Assembly (NCBI GenBank): GCA_046758065.1 | Contig: JBHHZM010000134.1 | Location: forward strand, 1-8,221 | Source: JBHHZM01 sp046758065 | Lineage (GTDB): Bacteria > Pseudomonadota > Alphaproteobacteria > JAAXGF01 | DNA: 8,221 nt | Direction: 5' to 3' | Part shown: positions 1-8,221 of the stretch, one piece after another | Layout of the letters: each line of letters starts with the position of its first letter | Numbering within the stretch: the first letter of the stretch is position 1 | Position numbers and translations under genes: made by a program | The notes under the pieces: model-generated | Told to the model about the DNA's origin: nothing | The model's input: the letters and a program-made list of their open reading frames with translations, nothing else | Databases searched by the model: none

Positions 1-2
1 GG

Positions 3-89
3 TGGTGCCCAGGAGAAGACTCGAACTTCCACGACCTTGCGGTCACTAGCACCTGAAGCTAGCGCGTCTGCCAATTCCGCCACCTGGGC
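3..89 (-). tRNA. tRNA-Leu (anticodon CAG)
   Basis: Read on the minus strand, this is a complete 87-nt class II tRNA. The acceptor stem pairs GCCCAGG (89-83) with CCTGGGC (13-7), followed by discriminator A and an encoded CCA (5-3). The D-arm region has the typical GCGGAATTGGCAGACGC sequence. The anticodon stem CTAGC/GCTAG encloses the loop TTCAGGT, giving anticodon CAG, which reads CUG leucine codons. A long variable arm follows, as expected for tRNA-Leu, and then a T-arm with GTTCGAGTC. No intron or mismatch is apparent in the stems. CUG should be a major leucine codon in a genome of this composition, so the gene is likely well expressed. It is transcribed away from the neighbouring epimerase gene. 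Its 3' flank and terminator lie outside the window. Confidence 0.97.
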
Positions 90-105
90 TTTTGCTGGAT
101 TTTGT

Positions 106-134
106 CAAGTAGTCCTGCGCCAGAGCGATGTCAA
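106..134 (-). promoter_or_regulatory. Candidate sigma-70 promoter for tRNA-Leu
   Basis: On the minus strand a perfect -35 hexamer TTGACA lies at 134-129. After a 17-nt spacer comes TACTTG (111-106), a weak match to TATAAT with only the first two bases agreeing. Transcription would begin near position 99, leaving a short leader of about 10 nt before the mature tRNA 5' end at 89. Spacing and position fit a tRNA promoter, but the poor -10 box keeps confidence modest. A second TTGACA at 108-103 is too close to the tRNA to act as a -35 box for it. Confidence 0.4.
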
Positions 135-172
135 CCGGCTAATCCGAACGGTGCGGCGCCGCCAGCGCGGCA

Positions 173-200
173 TTGCCAACACGGTGCGCGACGTTATGAT
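173..200 (+). promoter_or_regulatory. Candidate sigma-70 promoter for the NDUFA9-like gene
   Basis: TTGCCA (173-178, five of six matches to TTGACA) and TATGAT (195-200, five of six matches to TATAAT) are separated by 16 bp. Transcription would start near 207, giving a leader of about 38 nt before the ATG at 245. This placement also argues against a start at the upstream in-frame TTG at 200, because that codon would overlap the -10 box. The assignment rests on consensus matching only. Confidence 0.55.
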
Positions 201-244
201 TGCCGTGTCGCGACGAGGGCACGAAAGGCGTGGGGCCAAAAACG

Positions 245-1273
245 ATGACGCAGGGCGGCGCTCTGACGGGCAGGCGGATCACGGTTGTCGGCGGCACCGG
301 TTTCGTCGGCCGCCATCTGGTGCGCCGGCTGGCCGCCGCCGGCGCCCGGTTGCGGGTGGTCGCCCGCGACCCGGAACGGGGCCTGTTCCTCAAGCCAATG
401 GGCGATCCGGGGCAGATCGCTCTTCTGCGCGGCAGCCTGCTCGACCCAGCTTCGCTCGACGCGGCCTGCGCCAGCGCCGAGGCGGTGGTTAACCTGGTCG
501 GCATCCTCTACGAATCGGGCCGTCAGACGTTCGCCGCGATTCACGCCCAAGGCGCGGGCAATCTGGCGAAAGCGGCGGCCGCGGCCGGCGCCGGGCGGTT
601 TGTCCAGGTCTCCGCCATCGGCGCGACGCCCCATTCGCCTGCGGCCTATGCACGCTCGAAGGCGGCCGGCGAGGCGGCGGTCGGGGAGGCTTTCGCCGGG
701 GCGACGATCCTGCGCCCGAGCATCGTCTTCGGGCCCGAGGACGACTTCTTCAATCGCTTCGCCGCGCTCGCCCGCCTGAGCCCCGTCTTGCCCCTGATCG
801 GCGGCGACGTTTTCGACGAGCGCCTGTTCGGCGGCATGCTGTTCCGCGGCCACCGCTTCGGCGCAGGCACGCCGCGCTTCCAGCCGGTCTACGTCGGCGA
901 CGTCGCCGAGGCGATCGTCCGCATCCTTTGCGATCCGGCGACTGCCGGCGAGATCTACGAGCTTGGCGGTCCGCAGGTCTATTCCTTCCGCGAACTGCTG
1001 GAGATCGTGCTGCGCGCGACGGGACGCCGGCGGTTGCTCGTACCGCTGCCTTTCTGGGCCGCGAAGTTCGAGGCCGCATTCCTCGAACGCCTGCCCAAGC
1101 CGCTGCTGACGCGCGATCAGGTCAAGCTGCTGATGCGCGACAACGTGGTCAGCGGCGAGGCGCCCGGGCTCGCCGAGCTCGGCATCGCGCCGACCGCGGT
1201 CGAGACCGAAGTGCCGGTCTATCTCGCCCGCTTTCGTCGCGCCGGCGGCGCCACCCTCGCCGCCCTGGTCTGA
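245..1273 (+). CDS. NAD(P)-binding epimerase-like protein, complex I NDUFA9 family (atypical SDR)
   Basis: The 342-residue product is an extended/atypical short-chain dehydrogenase. A beta strand and the dinucleotide-binding loop GGTGFVG lie at residues 16-22, followed by an arginine-rich strand end VVARDPER, which suggests NADP or NAD binding. VVNLVGILYE sits near 81-90, VSAIGA near 122-127, and the Y-x-x-x-K pair is Y135 and K139 in AAYARSKAAGE. LRPSIVFGPEDDFFNR (156-171) is characteristic of the NDUFA9-like branch, which includes the 39-kDa accessory subunit of mitochondrial complex I. In bacteria such proteins are usually encoded away from the nuo operon, as here. Their exact substrate or complex I role is not settled. 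The ATG at 245 is preferred because GGGG (232-235) lies 9 nt upstream and the Rossmann strand follows closely. An in-frame TTG at 200 would add 15 residues of no visible merit. The gene ends 7 bp from the convergent uppP stop. Family assignment is firm and function uncertain. Confidence 0.9.
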   Translation: MTQGGALTGRRITVVGGTGFVGRHLVRRLAAAGARLRVVARDPERGLFLKPMGDPGQIALLRGSLLDPASLDAACASAEAVVNLVGILYESGRQTFAAIHAQGAGNLAKAAAAAGAGRFVQVSAIGATPHSPAAYARSKAAGEAAVGEAFAGATILRPSIVFGPEDDFFNRFAALARLSPVLPLIGGDVFDERLFGGMLFRGHRFGAGTPRFQPVYVGDVAEAIVRILCDPATAGEIYELGGPQVYSFRELLEIVLRATGRRRLLVPLPFWAAKFEAAFLERLPKPLLTRDQVKLLMRDNVVSGEAPGLAELGIAPTAVETEVPVYLARFRRAGGATLAALV

Positions 1274-1284
1274 GCGATGCTCAG
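1270..1284. repeat. Perfect inverted repeat spanning both convergent stop codons
   Basis: CTGAGC (1270-1275), spacer GAT, GCTCAG (1279-1284) forms a perfect 6-bp stem. The left arm contains the TGA stop of the NDUFA9-like gene (1271-1273). The right arm contains the reverse complement of the TGA stop of uppP (1281-1283). It could act as a small bidirectional transcript-end hairpin, but neither side has a T-tract, so a classical intrinsic terminator is not supported. Confidence 0.45.
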
Positions 1285-2078
1285 GCGTAGGTAAGCCAGA
1301 GCAGAGCGCCGCCGAGAACAACGCGGTAGACGACGAAGGGCGTGAAGCTTGCGCGTTCGAGCCAGCGCATCATCAGGCCGATGGCGGCGAGCGCCGCGCC
1401 GAAGGCCAGAACGACGGCGACGGCGACGCTCACGGTGAGCTCGGCATCGCCGGCGCGGTAGAGGTCGAGACCTTCGAGCGCGCCGGCGGCGACGATCACC
1501 GGGATCGACATCAACATCGAAAATCGCGCCGCCTCGGTGCGCTCGTAACCCATCCAGCGCGCCGCCGTCATGGTGATGCCCGACCGGCTGGTGCCGGGGA
1601 TGAGCGCGAGCACCTGGGCGCAGCCGATGAGCAGCGCGCTGCCGAAGACCATGTGCTCGATGCGGCGCACCGTCATGCTCATCCTGTCGACGAAGTAAAG
1701 CAGAACGCCGAAACCGAGCGTCGCCCAGGCGATCACGTCGATGCGGCGCAGATGCTCGACCCCGTACTGCTTGACGAACCACCCGGCGATCACCACCGGC
1801 ACGGTCGCCGCGACGATCTGCAGCGCGAGCCGGGCGCCGGGATTGCGTCGCCCGGCGAGCAGCCGCGCCAGCCCGACGATCATGTCCCAGACGTCGCGCC
1901 GGAAATAGACCACGACGGCCCCGAGGGTGCCGACATGCACGGCGACGTCGAGCATCACGCCCTGGTCGGGCCAGCCGGTGAGATAAGGCACCAGGATGAG
2001 GTGGGCCGACGAACTGATCGGTAGAAACTCGGTGATTCCCTGGACGATGGCCAGAACGATGAGATGGAGCCCGCTCAC
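1281..2078 (-). CDS. uppP: Undecaprenyl-diphosphatase UppP (BacA family)
   Basis: This 265-residue integral membrane enzyme removes a phosphate from undecaprenyl pyrophosphate, regenerating the lipid carrier for peptidoglycan and other surface polymers. Family members often confer bacitracin tolerance. The first signature QGITEFLPISSSAH lies at residues 13-26, with acidic E17 and conserved H26. The second signature PGTSRSGIT lies at 161-169, with the catalytic arginine at 165. About eight hydrophobic segments are visible, roughly 4-30, 42-60, 85-103, 113-131, 143-160, 185-203, 214-236 and 245-263. The length matches the usual 265 to 275 residues. I chose the GTG at 2078 because GGGAGG lies 5 nt upstream and the protein then begins SGLHLIVLAIVQG as family members do. 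A longer frame from an ATG at 2123 would add 15 arginine-rich residues before the first membrane segment. The gene is divergent from gltD and convergent with the NDUFA9-like gene. Confidence 0.97.
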   Translation of the reverse strand: MSGLHLIVLAIVQGITEFLPISSSAHLILVPYLTGWPDQGVMLDVAVHVGTLGAVVVYFRRDVWDMIVGLARLLAGRRNPGARLALQIVAATVPVVIAGWFVKQYGVEHLRRIDVIAWATLGFGVLLYFVDRMSMTVRRIEHMVFGSALLIGCAQVLALIPGTSRSGITMTAARWMGYERTEAARFSMLMSIPVIVAAGALEGLDLYRAGDAELTVSVAVAVVLAFGAALAAIGLMMRWLERASFTPFVVYRVVLGGALLWLTYA

Positions 2079-2083
2079 GCGCG

Positions 2084-2089
2084 CCTCCC
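2084..2089 (-). promoter_or_regulatory. Ribosome binding site deciding the uppP GTG start
   Basis: Minus-strand GGGAGG is a strong Shine-Dalgarno match and sits 5 nt before the GTG at 2078-2076. No comparable site precedes the upstream in-frame ATG at 2123. Confidence 0.8.
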
Positions 2090-2118
2090 GACGCTGAGCC
2101 CGGAAATGGACGTGTCGG

Positions 2119-2148
2119 ACCATACACCGCGGCTCGTGTCCACACCAA
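2119..2148 (-). promoter_or_regulatory. Weak candidate promoter for uppP
   Basis: On the minus strand TTGGTG (2148-2143) and TATGGT (2124-2119) are 18 bp apart. The -10 box matches four of six consensus bases and the -35 box only the invariant TTG. The predicted start near 2112 would give a leader of about 34 nt to the GTG at 2078. Only consensus similarity supports this. Confidence 0.25.
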
Positions 2149-2152
2149 CATT

Positions 2153-2177
2153 CGAAATAGGTAACATTTCGGACCTA
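2153..2177. repeat. Two overlapping dyads in the uppP/gltD divergent region
   Basis: CGAAAT (2153-2158) and ATTTCG (2166-2171) form a perfect inverted repeat with a 7-bp spacer. It interlocks with TAGGT (2158-2162) and ACCTA (2173-2177), 10 bp apart. This is the most AT-rich part of the window and lies between two divergent genes, so an operator for a dimeric regulator is plausible. No specific regulator can be named from the sequence. Confidence 0.35.
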
Positions 2178-2201
2178 AATTCTTTTGGATTAACCCTGAC
2201 C

Positions 2202-2227
2202 CGCCTCATTCCTGCCGGGATGCGTCG
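2202..2227. repeat. Imperfect palindrome upstream of gltD
   Basis: The arms CGCCTCATTCC (2202-2212) and GGGATGCGTCG (2217-2227) are complementary at 8 of 11 positions around a TGCC centre. The inner CATTCC/GGGATG part is the best matched. Its position, about 140 bp before the gltD start and about 125 bp before the uppP start, suits an operator in a shared divergent control region, but this is inference from symmetry alone. Confidence 0.25.
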
Positions 2228-2317
2228 AAACGTAGGCTTAATATGTAAGTGAAATTGACCCACTTTGCTTTTTTCGCTCGCCCGTGCGTCCGAATTCGCG
2301 TATGACAGGGGCAGCAT

Positions 2318-2335
2318 CCGCCGCGCAGCCGGCGG
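2318..2335 (+). promoter_or_regulatory. GC-rich hairpin in the gltD leader
   Basis: CCGCCG (2318-2323) and CGGCGG (2330-2335) pair perfectly around the 6-nt loop CGCAGC, with a possible flanking U-G pair. The hairpin would lie in the gltD mRNA leader about 21 nt before the GGGG ribosome binding site. It might influence mRNA stability or translation. There is no T-tract, so it is not a terminator. Such GC dyads also occur by chance in DNA of this composition. Confidence 0.3.
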
Positions 2336-2356
2336 GCAGGACAAACGCACGATTCC

Positions 2357-2360
2357 GGGG
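2357..2360 (+). promoter_or_regulatory. Ribosome binding site deciding the gltD GTG start
   Basis: GGGG (followed by AA) lies 6 nt before the GTG at 2367 and is the only purine-rich Shine-Dalgarno-like match near the point where GltD family similarity begins. The in-frame TTG at 2265 lacks such a site. Confidence 0.6.
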
Positions 2361-2366
2361 AATGCC

Positions 2367-3812
2367 GTGGCGCAAGGGCTGCTGAAATTCGTCTCGCTCG
2401 ACCGACATCCGCCCGAGAAACGCGCAGTCGCCGAACGGCGGGGCGATTTCGACGAGATTTACCGCGACTTCGCGCGCGACCACGCCGCCGAACAGGCCGC
2501 GCGCTGCTCGCAATGCGGCATTCCCTTCTGCCAGTCCCATTGCCCGCTGCACAACGACATCCCCGACTGGCTGATGCTCACCGCCTCGGGCCGGATCGAG
2601 GAGGCGTACGAGGTTTCGGCAGCGACCAACAACTTCCCCGAAATCTGCGGCCGCATCTGTCCGCAGGACCGCCTGTGCGAAGGCAACTGCGTGATCGAGA
2701 AGGGATTCGGCGGCGTCACCATCGGGGCGGTCGAGACCTATCTCACCGAGACCGCCTTCGCCAAGGGGTGGGTGCGCCCGCCCCGCCCGACGCGCGAGCG
2801 CGAGGCGTCGGTTGGCGTCGTCGGCGCCGGGCCCGCGGGGCTCGCCGCGGCGGAGCAGTTGCGGCGCAAGGGCTATCGCGTCCACGTCTACGACCGCCAC
2901 GACCGCATCGGCGGGCTGCTGGTTTACGGCATCCCCAACTTCAAGCTCGACAAGCGCATCGTCGAGCGCCGCGCCCGGCTGCTCGCCGAAAGCGGCGTCG
3001 TCTTCCACCCGGGCTTCGAGGTCGGGCGCGACGCCAGCCTGGCCGAACTGCGCCGGCGCCACGACGCCGTACTGATCGCCACCGGCGTCTACCGGGCGCG
3101 CGACATCGCCATGCCCGGCTCCGGCCTGGCCGGCATCGTCGCGGCGATGGACTATCTCACGGCGAGCAACCGCAAGGGCCTGGGCGACGCCGTGCCGGCC
3201 TTCGATTCGGGCACGCTCGACGCCCGCGGCAAGCACGTCGTCGTCATCGGCGGCGGCGACACCGCGATGGACTGCGTGCGCACCGCCGTGCGCCAGGGCG
3301 CCAGCTCGGTCCAATGCCTCTACCGCCGCGACCGCGCCAACATGCCGGGATCGCTGCGCGAGGTCTCCCATGCCGAGGAGGAGGCCGTCGAGTTCGTCTG
3401 GCGGGCGGCGCCCGAAGCCTTCCTCGGCGATCGCGCGGTCGCCGAGATCCGCGCCCAGCGCATGCGCCTCGGCGCCCCGGACGCGGCCGGCCGCCAGACA
3501 CCGCAACCGATCCCCGACTCGGTCTTCCGCCTGCCTTGCGATCTGGCGATCAAGGCGCTCGGCTTCGACCCCGAGGACATCCCGGCGGCCTTCGACCAGC
3601 CCGACCTCGGCGTCACCCGCTGGGGCACGCTCAGGGTGAGCTATCGCACGATGATGACCAACCTCGACGGCGTGTTCGCCGCCGGCGACATCATCCGCGG
3701 CGCCTCGCTCGTCGTCTGGGCGATCAAGGACGGCCGCGACGCCGCCGACGGCATCGACGCCTACCTCACGGCGAAAGCGGAAGCGCCCGACGCCGAAAGG
3801 GCGGTGGCGTGA
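2367..3812 (+). CDS. gltD: Glutamate synthase [NADPH] small (beta) subunit GltD
   Basis: GltD takes electrons from NADPH through FAD and passes them via iron-sulfur clusters to the FMN of GltB in the cytoplasmic GOGAT complex. The 481-residue product has the N-terminal cysteine sets C47-x2-C50-x4-C55-x3-C59 and C94-x3-C98-x5-C104-x3-C108, which bind the [4Fe-4S] clusters. The FAD-binding VVGAGPAGLAAAE is at 151-163 and GGLLVYGIPNFKLDK at 182-196. The NADPH-binding VVIGGGDTAMD is at 292-302, and the C-terminal FAD segment GVFAAGDIIRGASLVVWAIKDG at 435-456. Length matches the usual 470 to 485 residues. The GTG at 2367 is preferred: it gives MAQGLLKFVSLDR, which aligns with family N-termini, and has GGGG 6 nt upstream. 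The frame stays open back to a TTG at 2265, but that extension looks non-coding. The gene precedes gltB by 124 nt, probably in one transcript. This order is the reverse of the gltBD order of Escherichia coli. Confidence 0.97.
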   Translation: MAQGLLKFVSLDRHPPEKRAVAERRGDFDEIYRDFARDHAAEQAARCSQCGIPFCQSHCPLHNDIPDWLMLTASGRIEEAYEVSAATNNFPEICGRICPQDRLCEGNCVIEKGFGGVTIGAVETYLTETAFAKGWVRPPRPTREREASVGVVGAGPAGLAAAEQLRRKGYRVHVYDRHDRIGGLLVYGIPNFKLDKRIVERRARLLAESGVVFHPGFEVGRDASLAELRRRHDAVLIATGVYRARDIAMPGSGLAGIVAAMDYLTASNRKGLGDAVPAFDSGTLDARGKHVVVIGGGDTAMDCVRTAVRQGASSVQCLYRRDRANMPGSLREVSHAEEEAVEFVWRAAPEAFLGDRAVAEIRAQRMRLGAPDAAGRQTPQPIPDSVFRLPCDLAIKALGFDPEDIPAAFDQPDLGVTRWGTLRVSYRTMMTNLDGVFAAGDIIRGASLVVWAIKDGRDAADGIDAYLTAKAEAPDAERAVA

Positions 3813-3936
3813 TGCGCAGGCAGTGCCTTGCGAGGGAACTCCGCGCCCCTCATGACATGAAATTTCGGACGAGAACAAAAATGACCGAACGTCAAGCCAT
3901 ATTCGGACTTTTCTGTCCGAGTTCGGAGAGGATCTG

Positions 3937-3937
<1 letters not shown>
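3812..3937 (+). CDS. Possible 41-residue linking ORF between gltD and gltB
   Basis: An ATG at 3812 overlaps the gltD stop (TGATG, 3810-3814). The frame stays open for 41 codons and ends in a TGA (3935-3937) that overlaps the gltB ATG (TGATG, 3935-3939). The product would be basic at its N-terminus and contain AIFGLFCPSSERI at its C-terminus. No known domain is recognised. Against a real protein, about 24 of 41 third positions are G or C, and only 8 of 21 across codons 17-37, far below the neighbouring genes, with rare AGA, ATA, AGG and GGA codons. No clear ribosome binding site of its own is seen. If translated, it would more likely act as a coupling or leader peptide than as a conserved enzyme. 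Chance openness of an intergenic spacer is the main alternative. Confidence 0.22.
3862..3870 (+). promoter_or_regulatory. TCGGAC-type motif, spacer copy (ATTTCGGAC)
   Basis: This 9-mer is identical to the one at 2166-2174 in the uppP/gltD spacer. Related copies occur at 2115-2120, at 2296-2288 on the minus strand (AATTCGGAC), at 3901-3908 and at 3920-3915 on the minus strand. A shared regulator site in front of gltD and gltB is possible. The motif is short, and TCGGAC also occurs inside gltB (5861-5866, 7522-7527), so the call is tentative. Confidence 0.25.
3903..3920 (+). promoter_or_regulatory. Hairpin immediately before the gltB ribosome binding site
   Basis: TCGGAC (3903-3908) and GTCCGA (3915-3920) are perfectly complementary around the loop TTTTCT, with a possible additional U-G pair. 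The stem ends 4 nt before the GGAGAGG ribosome binding site (3925-3931). It could modulate gltB translation, mark an mRNA processing point between gltD and gltB, or be a protein-binding dyad in DNA. No T-tract follows on the plus strand, so it is not an intrinsic terminator. Confidence 0.45.
3925..3931 (+). promoter_or_regulatory. Ribosome binding site of gltB
   Basis: GGAGAGG is 5 nt upstream of the ATG at 3937 and fixes this start. The resulting propeptide of 36 residues ends directly before the catalytic cysteine, as expected for the family. Confidence 0.8.

Positions 3938-8221
<4,284 letters not shown>

Noticed and set aside
200..244. TTG at 200 as start of the NDUFA9-like gene
   Set aside because: It overlaps the candidate -10 box, lacks a good ribosome binding site and adds residues not expected before the Rossmann fold. 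The ATG at 245 is better placed.
194..1321. A minus-strand open frame opposite the NDUFA9-like gene, and similarly 1653-2024 on the plus strand opposite uppP
   Set aside because: Both are codon-aligned shadows of well-supported genes, and neither has family motifs.
2079..2123. ATG at 2123 as start of uppP
   Set aside because: It adds 15 basic residues before the first membrane segment and lacks a ribosome binding site, whereas the GTG at 2078 follows GGGAGG.
2255..2268. TTTGC in the gltD upstream region as a sigma-54 -12 box
   Set aside because: The bases 12 nt upstream of the GC are TT rather than GG, so there is no -24 element.
2247..2274. AAGTG/CACTT dyad followed by a six-T run as an attenuator or terminator
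   Set aside because: The stem is only 5 bp, AT-rich and has a 9-nt loop, and the T-run is separated from it. It is too weak to call.
2265..2366. TTG at 2265 as start of gltD
   Set aside because: The added 34 residues have no family similarity. The GTG at 2367 has a ribosome binding site and gives the expected N-terminus.
3819..3831. Sigma-54-like element AGGCAG-TGCC-TTGCG just after gltD
   Set aside because: GG and GC are separated by 9 nt instead of the strictly required 10, and the -24 box is imperfect. It is attractive because glt genes can be under nitrogen control, but the spacing fails.

Overview
The window is a housekeeping stretch of a high-GC chromosome, most likely from an alphaproteobacterium of the Rhodospirillales (Azospirillum-like) group. 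Three things suggest this: strong G/C preference at third codon positions, GltD and GltB proteins that resemble what I recall of the Azospirillum brasilense enzyme (including a 36-residue GltB propeptide), and the neighbourhood of an NDUFA9-like epimerase, uppP and glutamate synthase. The lineage is inferred from sequence character, not from a database search.

Layout, left to right. A complete class II tRNA-Leu(CAG) lies on the minus strand at 3-89, with a candidate promoter reading toward it. A divergent 155-bp gap holds a good sigma-70-type promoter for a plus-strand atypical SDR/epimerase gene of the complex I NDUFA9 family (245-1273). This gene converges on uppP, the undecaprenyl-diphosphatase on the minus strand (1281-2078). 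The two stop codons are 7 bp apart and both lie inside one small perfect inverted repeat. A 288-bp AT-richer divergent region (2079-2366) separates uppP from gltD (2367-3812, plus strand). gltB follows after 124 bp (from 3937) and runs off the right edge, lacking roughly its last 85 to 90 codons.

Together gltD and gltB encode the two subunits of NADPH-dependent glutamate synthase (GOGAT), the step that turns glutamine plus 2-oxoglutarate into two glutamates in ammonium assimilation. All catalytic and cofactor motifs that fall inside the window are present. uppP serves the lipid-carrier cycle of cell-wall synthesis, and the epimerase-like gene has no firm function.

I found no mobile element, CRISPR array, toxin system or defence island, and no evidence of a new multi-gene system. 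The signals worth a second look are small and lie in the spacers around gltD and gltB. They are a 41-codon reading frame that links gltD to gltB through TGATG overlaps at both ends, a repeated TCGGAC motif concentrated in the two non-coding spacers, a perfect hairpin just before the gltB ribosome binding site, and several dyads in the uppP/gltD divergent region.
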